From: Rhodocyclaceae bacterium UBA2271
GTDB lineage: Bacteria > Pseudomonadota > Gammaproteobacteria > Burkholderiales > Rhodocyclaceae
NCBI GenBank assembly: GCA_002347405.1
Contig: DDXB01000074.1
Span: 270-47,135 of the forward strand
DNA: 46,866 nucleotides
Direction: 5' to 3'
The number at the start of each line of letters is the position of its first letter. Positions within the stretch are counted from its first letter, which is position 1. A model generated the notes under the pieces. The model saw nothing but the letters and a program-made list of their open reading frames with translations, was not told the origin of the DNA and did no database searches. Below are positions 16,192 to 24,132 of the stretch, in pieces. Made by a program: the position numbers and the translations under genes.

Positions 16192-17430
16192 ATGAGCACG
16201 GAAAATGCTTGGTTGTCGGGCTTCAAGGCCGACTACGAAAAAATCTTCGTTGAGGAATGGTCGCATTTTCTGGGCGCGATCCTATTAGTGCTGGTGGTTA
16301 TCGGCCTGATGGTCAGTGGCATGGTCTGGGGTGTCTTCGGTGGTGTCCGCTTCTGGGGCGACATGATCAATAATGCGATTGGCCTGGGCCCGCTACTGGA
16401 TGTGCCGACATCAAATTACACCCTGCTGACCCACCCCATGTCGCTGATGAACCTCATGCTGCTGTTTGGCGCTTTCGCCGCGGCATTGATGTCACGACAG
16501 TTCCAGATCAGCCGGCCGCCAAAACTTGAAGTCATCTGGGCGGCCCTGGGCGGCAGCCTGATGGGCGTCGGTGCTTCGTTTGCCGGTGGTTGCACCACTG
16601 GCGGTTTTTTCAACCCCGTCCTGCATTCATCCCCCGCCGGCTGGATCATGGGGCTCGGGCTCCTGATCGGTGCGGTGGTCGGTCTGAAACTTTTGCTCTG
16701 GACGCTAGAAAACATCGAATGGGGCATGCGGGCGCCGCCCACGCTGAATGCCCCGCAGGGACTGGTCAATCTCTACCCGTTCATCGGCCTGGCCATCCTG
16801 GTCGGCGTGATCGTCTGGGCGGTGGGCTGGTATGGCTCGCCCGACACCGTGCTGGTCGCCCGCGCCATCATCGTGCTACTCGGCTTCGCCATCGGCTTCA
16901 TCATGCACCGTTCGCGCCTGTGCTTCGCCCGCGCCTTCCGCGAACCCTTCATGACCGCCGAAGGCGACATGACCAAGGCCATCATCCTCGCACTGGCGAT
17001 CGGCATTCCCATCGCCGCGCTGCTGTTCAACAAGGGCGTGATCGATCCGTACAGCGCAGTACCAGCCACCTTCTGGATCGGCTCGCTGGTCGGCGGGGTG
17101 ATTTTCGGCATCGGCATGATCTTCGCCGGTGGCTGCGCTTCCGGCTCGCTGTGGCGGATGGGCGAAGGTCATCTCAAGCTGTGGGTGGCGATGTTCTTTT
17201 TCGCCTGGGTGGGCTCGATCGCCAGTGCCGTACTGAAAGGCGCCGGCATCACCTCGCTCGATGATGAGAACATGGAAAACTACGAAGCCACCGCTGTCGG
17301 TTTCCAGGCCTACTGGCCCGAGATGCTGCACGGCTGGGGCTGGACGCTGCTGATCGGTGGCGGTCTGCTGTTTGCCTGGTACGCACTCGTCCGCTACAAC
17401 GAATCGACTGAAAAATTTACTGTTCTGTGA
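16192..17430 (+). CDS. YeeE/YedE-family sulfur-compound transporter, fused tandem form
   Basis: A 412-residue membrane protein with two repeats. The three conserved cysteines of thiosulfate-transporting TsuA-type proteins are present: Cys134 (SFAGGCTTGG), Cys244 (RSRLCFARAF) and Cys315 (IFAGGCASGS). The family moves thiosulfate or related sulfur species through a cysteine relay. The ATG at 16192 is preferred because GAGAGG lies about 7 bases upstream; a TTG at 16177 is the alternative. The rhodanese lipoprotein follows 23 bp after the stop with its own AAGGAG. It may supply or remove sulfane sulfur for the periplasmic enzymes; direction is not known. Confidence 0.9.
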   Translation: MSTENAWLSGFKADYEKIFVEEWSHFLGAILLVLVVIGLMVSGMVWGVFGGVRFWGDMINNAIGLGPLLDVPTSNYTLLTHPMSLMNLMLLFGAFAAALMSRQFQISRPPKLEVIWAALGGSLMGVGASFAGGCTTGGFFNPVLHSSPAGWIMGLGLLIGAVVGLKLLLWTLENIEWGMRAPPTLNAPQGLVNLYPFIGLAILVGVIVWAVGWYGSPDTVLVARAIIVLLGFAIGFIMHRSRLCFARAFREPFMTAEGDMTKAIILALAIGIPIAALLFNKGVIDPYSAVPATFWIGSLVGGVIFGIGMIFAGGCASGSLWRMGEGHLKLWVAMFFFAWVGSIASAVLKGAGITSLDDENMENYEATAVGFQAYWPEMLHGWGWTLLIGGGLLFAWYALVRYNESTEKFTVL

Positions 17431-17453
17431 TTCACAAACCAAGGAGCTAGCTC

Positions 17454-18632
17454 ATGATGAGACTTAAATTACTTGCCGCTGTTGTTTCCGTAGCATTTTC
17501 TGCAGGCTGTGCGCAGATGGCCCAAACTCCCGGTGGTGAAGCCAAGCCCGCTGCTCCCGCAGCGGCGGCGAAGAAGTTCACCGAGTGGAAAAACATAGTC
17601 GATTACGCCTATGTCAAGCCGCATGCCACATTGCCGCGCGAAAGAAATGCGGGTGCCATGGTGATCGATTCACGGCCGGCCGCGCGTCGCTATGACGAGG
17701 GCCACATTCCCGCCTCGGTCAGCATTCCGGATTCAAGCTTCGACAAGATGACCGACAGGTTGCCGGCCGACAAGAACCGGGAACTTATCTTCTACTGCGG
17801 TGGCTTTGAATGTGAACTGTCGCATAGCTCCGCTTACAAGGCCGAAAAACTCGGCTACAAGAACATCAAGGTCTATGCGGCCGGCGAGCCTGACTGGACT
17901 GCCAAAGGTGAAATCCTCTCCGTCAGCACCGTCTTCATCAAGAAGCTGATCGACGAGAAGGCCAATGTTGTCCTGATCGATTCGCGTCCCGAGCGCCCCT
18001 TTGCGGCAGGCACGATTCCCGGCGCCATCAACATCTCCGACTCCAAGTTCGCGCAGATGGTCGACAAGCTGCCGAAGGACAAGGCAACACCCCTGATCTT
18101 TTTCTGCGGTGGTCTGATGTGCGATCTTTCCGAAAAATCGGCGAAGAAAGCCAAGGCCCTCGGCTATACGAATGTCAGGAAACACACTGAAGGCCATCCT
18201 GACTGGGTAGCCAAATATGGGGCCAAACCGGCTGCCGCCGCTCCTGCAGCGGCACCCGCAGCTGCAGCGGCACCGGCGAAGGCAGGCGCGGTGGATATCC
18301 AGCCCGGCAAGGAAAAGGGCAGCATCAGCGTCGCCTCCTTCGAACGCATCCTGAAAGAGAGCCCCGCGCAGATCCTGATCGTGGATGTCCGGTCGCCTGC
18401 CGAGTTCAAGCTGGGCTCCTTCCCCGGTGCGATCAACATCCCGGTCGCCGAGGTTGAGCCGAAGTTCGCCACCATCCCGCGCAACAAGCCCGTGGTGTTC
18501 ACCTGCGCAACCGGTGCCCGCTCCGGTGAAGCTTTTGACACGACGAACTTCCTCGATGGAAAATTCAACGCTTACTTCCTGGATGCCAACGTGAAGTTCG
18601 CGGACGGCAAGTACACCATTACCGGCCGTTGA
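17454..18632 (+). CDS. Lipoprotein with three rhodanese domains
   Basis: A 392-residue exported protein. The lipobox FSAGC (Cys19) predicts anchoring to the outer or inner membrane. Rhodanese domain 1 (about 45-150) has Cys115 in FYCGGFEC, domain 2 (about 155-255) has Cys218 in FFCGGLMC, and domain 3 (about 285-390) has Cys351 in FTCATGARSG. An Ala/Pro linker (258-280) separates domains 2 and 3. Domains 1 and 2 share an unusual CGGxxC loop with a second cysteine (120 and 223), giving two thiols near each active site. It would carry persulfide sulfur between periplasmic partners, fitting its place after a YeeE/YedE gene. Substrates are inferred. A strong terminator follows. Confidence 0.9.
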   Translation: MMRLKLLAAVVSVAFSAGCAQMAQTPGGEAKPAAPAAAAKKFTEWKNIVDYAYVKPHATLPRERNAGAMVIDSRPAARRYDEGHIPASVSIPDSSFDKMTDRLPADKNRELIFYCGGFECELSHSSAYKAEKLGYKNIKVYAAGEPDWTAKGEILSVSTVFIKKLIDEKANVVLIDSRPERPFAAGTIPGAINISDSKFAQMVDKLPKDKATPLIFFCGGLMCDLSEKSAKKAKALGYTNVRKHTEGHPDWVAKYGAKPAAAAPAAAPAAAAAPAKAGAVDIQPGKEKGSISVASFERILKESPAQILIVDVRSPAEFKLGSFPGAINIPVAEVEPKFATIPRNKPVVFTCATGARSGEAFDTTNFLDGKFNAYFLDANVKFADGKYTITGR

Positions 18633-18646
18633 TACCGCGTTGAAAC

Positions 18647-18690
18647 TAAAAGCCCGCCCCGACGATCATCGCGGGGCGGGCTTTTTTTCG
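18647..18690 (+). terminator. Rho-independent terminator after rhodanese gene
   Basis: AGCCCGCCCCG (18651-18661) pairs with CGGGGCGGGCT (18672-18682), followed by a run of T. A preceding A run (ctaaaag) makes it usable in both directions, so it may also stop transcription from the minus-strand reductase gene that ends at 18753. Confidence 0.92.
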
Positions 18691-18752
18691 TCCTTGACAA
18701 GCGGTATTGAGTTGGTGCGTTGCGCTACCGCCAAAGAAAAAGACAGCGCCAA

Positions 18753-19610
18753 TCAGAACAGCACTTCGTGCCAGCGGCCGCTGTCCTGCAAAGATTTCTT
18801 CACCTGTGACCAAGCGGCGACTGAACCGGCAATCCCGGCCAGCGCTTTTTCAACACGCGGCAACATGTCGTTCACGCCCGCCACATAGACATGCGTATCA
18901 GCTCTTTGCACCATCTCCCATACCTCGGCGGCATTCTGCTCCAGTGCCTTGTCCAGTTCGACCGGTGCGTCAAGGGCCGGACGCGGGCTGATGGCCTGGA
19001 AGGCCTTGAAGGTGGGCTGATAGACATACTGCGCCAGATCCTTGTTGGCATCGTTCATGTAAAGCATCTCAAGGCCGCTCTTCGCGCCATAAAACAGCCG
19101 CACCTTGCCCTCCCAACTGCCGTACTGCTCGTAGATGGTGCGGATCAGCACCCGGAACGGTGCGATGCCCGTTCCCATGCCGATCATGATGATTCCCGCC
19201 TGCCGACTCTCCGGCATGGTGAATGGATAGCCGACCGGACCGGCAAATTCGACCGTTGCACCGACCGGCAGATCACACAGATAGTTGGAAGCGATGCCCG
19301 GATAACGTTCGCCATTGAAGTCGTCAATGTAGTTGTGGCGCTTCACGCAAATGGCAAACTCGGTGCCATCATTACTCTCGCTGCCGGGCTCGGCAATCAG
19401 GTACAGGCGCGGGTGATATTTATTGCCATACTGCCCCGGCGCCATGATGCGGATACACTGGCCCATCTTGCCGTCAAACGTATTGCCCTCGCGGCGCAGC
19501 ACCATGTGGCGCACCTCTTCCGGAGAATCCGCAGGAGTAATGCGCTGCGAGCGCACCAGTGTGGCGGTGTACAACTTGCTGGTGCCAGTATCATCTTGCG
19601 TGGTTTGCAT
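18753..19610 (-). CDS. Ferredoxin-NADP+ reductase-like flavoprotein (plant-type)
   Basis: A 285-residue soluble flavoenzyme that exchanges electrons between ferredoxin and NADP(H). FAD binding is shown by HPRLYLIAEP with FAICVKRHNYID, and nucleotide binding by IIMIGMGTGIAPFRVLIRTIY. The C-terminus HEVLF is near the aromatic ending typical of the family. The ATG at 19610 (MQTTQDDTGTS) has AAAGGA upstream; longer frames upstream are not family-like. The segment CDLPVGATVEFAGPVGYPF matches the plant-type FNR fold, also found as a domain in BoxA-like proteins. It is divergent from the alcohol dehydrogenase gene. Confidence 0.85.
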   Translation of the reverse strand: MQTTQDDTGTSKLYTATLVRSQRITPADSPEEVRHMVLRREGNTFDGKMGQCIRIMAPGQYGNKYHPRLYLIAEPGSESNDGTEFAICVKRHNYIDDFNGERYPGIASNYLCDLPVGATVEFAGPVGYPFTMPESRQAGIIMIGMGTGIAPFRVLIRTIYEQYGSWEGKVRLFYGAKSGLEMLYMNDANKDLAQYVYQPTFKAFQAISPRPALDAPVELDKALEQNAAEVWEMVQRADTHVYVAGVNDMLPRVEKALAGIAGSVAAWSQVKKSLQDSGRWHEVLF

Positions 19611-19680
19611 CTCGATTCCTTTCAGGCTTTGGGTTGCAAAGATAATACCCGACCTGCGCTTTTTTACGCATGAACCTCGC

Positions 19681-20886
19681 ATGATTTCGCCCTTCTCCAT
19701 CGCGCGCCTGCCGCGCATCGAATTCGGTAGTGGCAGCCTGGCCAAATTGCCGGAGATCGCCTCTGGTTACGGCACCCATCTGCTGCTGGTCGCCGGCGCG
19801 CAAAGCTTTCTCGCTGCGGCCCATGCCACCAGACTGTTCGATGCACTACGCCAGCGCGGTTGCAGTTGGGAGATCATCAAGGTCGCCGTCGAGCCAGCGC
19901 CGACTTTTATCGACGCCACGGTCGCAGCATTGCGCGGCTTGACGTTTGACGCAGTGATCGGCATCGGTGGCGGCAGCGCCCTCGACGCGGCGAAGGCGAT
20001 CGCCGGACTGCTCAAGCCCGGCAACTCGGTCATGGATCACTTGGAAGGCGTTGGCCCGGAACTCCCCTACCGCGGCCCGGCCACGCCATTCATCGCAGTG
20101 CCGACCACGGCCGGCACCGGCGCCGAGGCAACCAAAAACGCCGTGCTGTCGCTCGCCGGCCAGTTCAAGAAATCCTTCCGTGACGACAAACTGGTCGCGG
20201 AATGGGCAATCGTCGATCCCGACCTGATCGCCACCTGTCCGCCACGGCAGATCGCCGCCAACGGCATGGACGCATTCACCCAATTGCTCGAGGCTTTCGT
20301 GTCGACACGCGCCAATCCGCTGACCGATGCGCTGGCGCGCTCCGGCATCATGGCCGTGAAAGATGCCCTCCTGTCGCTTTATGATGAACAGTCGGCGGCA
20401 GCCCGCGAAAAAATGGCCTATGCATCATTGCTGTCGGGTATTTGCCTCGCCCAGACCGGTCTAGGTTCCGTACATGGCCTGGCCGCCCCGCTTGGCGCCT
20501 TCTTCCCGATTCCGCATGGTGTGGCTTGCGGCGCACTGCTCGCCAGCGCCACGGCGGTGAATATCAAGGCGCTGGAAGAACGCGCGCCTGATCATCCGGC
20601 ATTGCCGAAATATGCCGAGATCGGCCGCCGCTTCGCCATGCAAAAGGGGCTGAGCGGAGCTGCGGCGCGCGCCTTTCTCCTCGACACCCTGCACCAGTGG
20701 CAGGCCCACCTTGCCCTGCCCCGCCTTGCCGATTACCGCATCACCCGCGGCGACCTGCCCCGCATTGTCGCTGCCAGCCGCGGCAGCAGCATGAAAACCA
20801 ATCCGATCACGCTGACGAATGCTGAAATCACCAGCATCCTTGAAGCACAACTTAACGACGAACAAGCCCTACACTCTCTTCATTAA
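19681..20886 (+). CDS. Iron-containing alcohol dehydrogenase (group III)
   Basis: A 401-residue NAD(P)-dependent enzyme. The nucleotide site is FDAVIGIGGGSALDAAKAIAGLL. The metal-ligand regions are NGMDAFTQLLEAFVSTRANPLTDALA and LGSVHGLAAPLGAFFPIPHGVACGALL, with the expected Asp and three His. The start MISPFSIARLPRIEFGSGSLAKLPE is typical of the family. The substrate cannot be told from sequence. A short dispersed element overlaps residues VEPAPTF; this position is normally V-x-P-x-P in the family, so the repeat may have arrived or been kept because it suits the fold. It is separated from the next gene by 72 bp and has no clear functional link to the carbon genes. Confidence 0.88.
   Translation: MISPFSIARLPRIEFGSGSLAKLPEIASGYGTHLLLVAGAQSFLAAAHATRLFDALRQRGCSWEIIKVAVEPAPTFIDATVAALRGLTFDAVIGIGGGSALDAAKAIAGLLKPGNSVMDHLEGVGPELPYRGPATPFIAVPTTAGTGAEATKNAVLSLAGQFKKSFRDDKLVAEWAIVDPDLIATCPPRQIAANGMDAFTQLLEAFVSTRANPLTDALARSGIMAVKDALLSLYDEQSAAAREKMAYASLLSGICLAQTGLGSVHGLAAPLGAFFPIPHGVACGALLASATAVNIKALEERAPDHPALPKYAEIGRRFAMQKGLSGAAARAFLLDTLHQWQAHLALPRLADYRITRGDLPRIVAASRGSSMKTNPITLTNAEITSILEAQLNDEQALHSLH
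19885..19908 (+). repeat. Short dispersed element, copy in alcohol dehydrogenase gene
   Basis: Sequence gccgtcgaGCCAGCGCCGACTTTT, read in frame as AVEPAPTF. The family often has a similar peptide here, so chance contributes more to this copy than to the others. Confidence 0.5.
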
Positions 20887-20958
20887 CTTCCCGCCACAGG
20901 GAGCTATTCTTTTCAGGCATCCGAGTTCATTCGGAGCAGCCCTTCAGGAGATTCAGAC

Positions 20959-22065
20959 ATGGATTTAGACATTCACAGCAAACCGATCCAGCAACGCATT
21001 GACTGGGTGTTCGATCTTGCCGATCGCCACGCCACCGACTTTCGCAGTCCGGAAGCCTGCCTGGCCAGGGAACGCTACTTTGCCGAGCATCCCACGGCCA
21101 TCGCCGCACTCAAGTGCATGGACGGCCGCGTCAACATCCCGGCCGCAACCAATACCCCGGTTGGCATCCTGATGCCCTTTCGCAACCTTGGCGGCATGTT
21201 CGATCTGGGCTGGCCGCATCTGGGTGAGGTCGTGGCTCACCATGTGCATCACATGGTGAGCAGCGGCCGGCGTGTGCTATTTCTCATCACCTACCACTTT
21301 TCCAAGGGTAGCCCGGAGCGCGGCTGCGCTGGTTTCAATTACGACACCGAGGCGGCCATCGCGCACATCTACAATATCCGCCGCCAGATCCAGCATATTT
21401 TCGGGGCGGCTCATAGAACCGTGTATCCCCTGGTGTGCGGATTCGAGACCGATGAGGATGCGTTGATCATTCATGGCGCCAAAGGCGAGAAATTGGACTT
21501 GTCCACCCTCACGGCACAGGAGCGTAACGAACTGGAACCACGCCTCACCGCGATTTTGCCCGACATGCCAGCGCAGATGCGCAATGACCTCCTGCCGCTG
21601 CTCCGTGGCAACCTGAAGCGGATTGATTCGGTGCGTGAGCAAATACAGCGCAACGAGCGCCATCTGGACATTGAACACCGTGAATGGATGATCTGCATCG
21701 GTCGTGGCTTCGACTTCCTGCACACCCCCAATCTGGCTCTGATCATTGGTCCCTACAGCCCGAACCTCGGCGAACCGATCCGCCGTGCCGCCGGCATCAT
21801 CCAGGCCAACATGCAAGCCGGGCGCATCCCCGATGACGGTTTTTTGCTATTCAGTTCAGTGCTTTATGAAGATATCGGCGTTGACCGGGCACGCGCCGAA
21901 ATCAAGAGCCGCTTCCTCGCACAATTCGCCACCGATGTGATCAACGCCGAATTTCCTGACCTCGCTGGCAAGATGGCGACCCGGACCGCTGTGCTTGACT
22001 GGCGCTCGCGAACTCTCGAAGCCATTGCGCCAAGAAAAGCAGCGATGCATTTCGCAACACAATGA
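20959..22065 (+). CDS. Putative divergent carbonic anhydrase (Pro_CA_2 / CsoSCA-like zinc motif)
   Basis: A 368-residue soluble protein with no strong everyday homologue I can name. It carries the beta-carbonic-anhydrase zinc signature in the spacing used by non-standard members: Cys53-x-Asp55-x-Arg57 (ALKCMDGRVN), then His113 and Cys123 (TYHFSKGSPERGC), giving Cys...His-x9-Cys instead of the usual His-x2-Cys. A His-rich segment (AHHVHHM) lies between. The carboxysomal enzyme CsoSCA has a similarly widened His-Cys spacing. The C-terminal half is helical and contains ICIGRGFDFLHTPNLALIIGPYSPN. A good AGGAG ribosome-binding site precedes the ATG. Its place beside the DAB carbon-uptake operon supports CO2/bicarbonate chemistry. 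Activity is inferred. Confidence 0.65.
   Translation: MDLDIHSKPIQQRIDWVFDLADRHATDFRSPEACLARERYFAEHPTAIAALKCMDGRVNIPAATNTPVGILMPFRNLGGMFDLGWPHLGEVVAHHVHHMVSSGRRVLFLITYHFSKGSPERGCAGFNYDTEAAIAHIYNIRRQIQHIFGAAHRTVYPLVCGFETDEDALIIHGAKGEKLDLSTLTAQERNELEPRLTAILPDMPAQMRNDLLPLLRGNLKRIDSVREQIQRNERHLDIEHREWMICIGRGFDFLHTPNLALIIGPYSPNLGEPIRRAAGIIQANMQAGRIPDDGFLLFSSVLYEDIGVDRARAEIKSRFLAQFATDVINAEFPDLAGKMATRTAVLDWRSRTLEAIAPRKAAMHFATQ
22045..22057. promoter_or_regulatory. Enhancer-like inverted repeat, distal site of small-gene promoter
   Basis: ATGC-ATTTC-GCAA, one mismatch from TTGC-N5-GCAA, centred about 185 bp upstream of the expected start from the sigma54 promoter at 22211. It lies in the 3' end of the preceding gene. 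Confidence 0.45.
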
Positions 22066-22129
22066 ACGCATTGCAACAGCGAGGATATATCTTATTATTC
22101 ATGTTGTTATATCGTACAACGTTCACTCG

Positions 22130-22142
22130 CTGCAATTTGCAA
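22130..22142. promoter_or_regulatory. Enhancer-like inverted repeat, proximal site of small-gene promoter
   Basis: CTGC-AATTT-GCAA, one mismatch from TTGC-N5-GCAA, centred about 100 bp upstream of the expected start from the sigma54 promoter at 22211. The same motif precedes the sigma54 promoter at 34741-34755. Confidence 0.55.
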
Positions 22143-22210
22143 CCCCAAAGGGGAATCATGCTTTTCACGTATTTCTTTTTATATCAATTAGTTAGTTAAA
22201 TATTGAAAGG

Positions 22211-22225
22211 TGGCACGGTTCGTGC
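22211..22225 (+). promoter_or_regulatory. Sigma54 (-24/-12) promoter for small gene at 22262
   Basis: TGGCACGGTTCGTGC matches the sigma54 consensus (TGGCACG-N4-TTGC) with GG and GC exactly 10 bases apart and one mismatch in the -12 box. Transcription should begin near 22237, 25 bp before the ATG. The upstream DNA is AT-rich. Confidence 0.82.
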
Positions 22226-22261
22226 GTTTATTAACGTACACATTCACCAAGGACCGCCGCC

Positions 22262-22603
22262 ATGAAAGCTCTATTTGACATTCTCAAGCGCTCAGTTGCT
22301 TCACTCACCGCCGCCGGTTCCAGCGGGGTTTTCGCAACCCGCCGTGAATCGCATCTCCTGCACGGTGCCCTCTATGCCACGCCAGAGAAAGAGCACAGGC
22401 GAGGTCTGGAGCAGTTTTCATCCCCAGCTTCGGACGAAATTCTGTCAATTCGTCGCGAGGCCCATCTGCAACTTGCCAACATCTACGCCGAGATGGGCCG
22501 CATAGAGCAGCTGGAACGCAGGCAGCCATATACAACAAGCGCCTCGGCCTCGTGTCACCGCTACAACATGTTTGGCGAGCAAATGGCCCAGGCTGGCGTT
22601 TAA
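22262..22603 (+). CDS. Small protein of unknown function under a sigma54 promoter
   Basis: A 113-residue protein with an AAGGA ribosome-binding site. No signal peptide or membrane segment is clear. The centre (DEILSIRREAHLQLANIYAEMGRIEQLERRQPY) is an amphipathic, charged helix; the ends are Ser/Ala-rich. I do not recognise a family. It has its own sigma54 promoter with two enhancer-like repeats matching those of the DAB operon, and it is convergent with that operon's last gene, sharing the terminator between them. It is therefore probably made together with the carbon-uptake system and may be an accessory or regulatory partner. This is inferred from context only. Confidence 0.7.
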   Translation: MKALFDILKRSVASLTAAGSSGVFATRRESHLLHGALYATPEKEHRRGLEQFSSPASDEILSIRREAHLQLANIYAEMGRIEQLERRQPYTTSASASCHRYNMFGEQMAQAGV

Positions 22604-22620
22604 AAGACTGAATCCACGGT

Positions 22621-22650
22621 AAAAGGGCGCCGCTGTTGCGGCGCCCTTTT
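22621..22650. terminator. Bidirectional terminator between small gene and DAB operon
   Basis: AAAAGGGCGCCGC-TGTT-GCGGCGCCCTTTT, a perfect 13-bp stem with T runs on both strands. It ends the plus-strand small gene (stop at 22603) and the minus-strand operon (stop at 22660). Confidence 0.95.
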
Positions 22651-22659
22651 CTTTGTCGC

Positions 22660-24132
22660 TCAACCCAGTCGCCTGAGCCAAGCCTCCGCCGTCGGTTGCA
22701 TCAGATCGAGCAGCAACGCAGGGAAAAACCCAAAATAAATGATCAGGAGCGCGAAACTCAGCGCCAGCCAATATTCTCGCGGGCGCAAATCTTCGGCTTC
22801 GATTACGCCCTGACGCGATGCCGGACCGAAAAATACACGCCGATAAATACTCAGGAAATAGGCTGCCCCGACCACCATGCCGACAAGCGCCGCAAGCCCT
22901 GCACCAGCGTGGTTCTTGAACGTCGACATCAGGATCAGGAGTTCCGCAGGGAATCCCGAAGTACCGGGCAATCCCATGCCGGCCAATCCGTAGAGCAGGA
23001 AGAAGCTCGCCAGCAACGGCATGCTGCGAGCAGCACCGCCCAGATTGGCGATGTCGGTCGAGCCGGTACGGTGGTGAAGATGACTGGCAAGCAGGAACAG
23101 CCCCCCGGCAGCAATGGCAAAGTTGAGCAGTTGCAATACTGCCCCCTGCAAACCTTGCATGTTGAAGGAAGCCAGCCCCAACACGACAAGACCGACGTGC
23201 GAGAGGCTGGCATAGGCCAGCATCCGCCGCAAATTGGTCTGCGCCAAGGCGGCGAATGCACCATAAAGGATCGCTACCACACCAAGACCTGCCAGCAGCC
23301 AGTGCAGATCCTGTGCTGCGTTTGGCGCCAGCGGCACGGCGAAACGAATCAGTCCGAAGGCGCCCAACTTCATGCCGGTAAGGAGCGCAGCCACGGCAGC
23401 CGGCCCTTCCATGGCGATCAGCGGCAGCCATGTATGCAAGGGAAACAGGGGCACCTTGACACCAAAACCGACCAATAGCAACAGGAACACGAGGTACTGG
23501 GTGCCGATTGGCAAAGGTGTCGCTAACAGCGTGGGCAGGTCGAACACCAGCGGACCACCAGCAGTCGCCGCGCCAAATGCAAGGATCAGGATACCGAACA
23601 GCAGGGGAATCCCACCAGCCAGCATCACCAATGTGTATTTCATCGCGGCATGGCGGCGGTTGGCACCGACACCCCAAAGGCTCACCAGAAAATACAGGGG
23701 CACCAGCGTAAATTCCCAGAAGAGGAAGAACAGCACTGTATCAAGCGCGCAGAACACCCCCAAGGTCGCCGTCTCAAGCAGCATCAACAGGCTGTAATAA
23801 AGCCGCGGTAGCGTATGTACGCTGTTCCAGGAGGCAAGTATGACGCCGATGAACAACAGTACCGCAGCCGGAAGGAAAAGGATGGAGATGCCGTCGACCC
23901 CCACCAGATAGTGAATGTTGAGGCCAGGAATCCAGTCGTATTTCTCGACCAACTGGAAACCCGATTGCTTGGCATCAAAAAGATAAACCGCCGTTAGCGC
24001 GACAATCAGATCAATCAGCGCAGTGACGAGCGCGATGGCACGCGCCCATCCTGGCCGCGGCAACAGCCAGGCGAGGAATGCCCCGGCAGGCAGCGTCAGG
24101 AACAGGAGGGAAAGTACGGGAAAGCTATCCAT
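22660..24132 (-). CDS. NuoM-like proton-conducting antiporter subunit, last gene of DAB operon
   Basis: A 490-residue membrane protein of the complex I/Mrp antiporter family. The key Glu is in FFLFWEFTLVPLYFLVSLWG, the key Lys in GFGVKVPLFPLHTWLP, and the next helix Lys in LLTGMKLGAFGLIRF, so its proton path looks intact. I place the start at the ATG at 24132 (MDSFPVLSL), overlapping the previous stop by 8 bp; a TTG at 24150 is less likely. No quinone- or NADH-module genes are nearby, so it is not part of an ordinary complex I. It probably forms, with the other three antiporter-like subunits, an ion-driven base for DabA. This role is inferred. Confidence 0.88.
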   Translation of the reverse strand: MDSFPVLSLLFLTLPAGAFLAWLLPRPGWARAIALVTALIDLIVALTAVYLFDAKQSGFQLVEKYDWIPGLNIHYLVGVDGISILFLPAAVLLFIGVILASWNSVHTLPRLYYSLLMLLETATLGVFCALDTVLFFLFWEFTLVPLYFLVSLWGVGANRRHAAMKYTLVMLAGGIPLLFGILILAFGAATAGGPLVFDLPTLLATPLPIGTQYLVFLLLLVGFGVKVPLFPLHTWLPLIAMEGPAAVAALLTGMKLGAFGLIRFAVPLAPNAAQDLHWLLAGLGVVAILYGAFAALAQTNLRRMLAYASLSHVGLVVLGLASFNMQGLQGAVLQLLNFAIAAGGLFLLASHLHHRTGSTDIANLGGAARSMPLLASFFLLYGLAGMGLPGTSGFPAELLILMSTFKNHAGAGLAALVGMVVGAAYFLSIYRRVFFGPASRQGVIEAEDLRPREYWLALSFALLIIYFGFFPALLLDLMQPTAEAWLRRLG

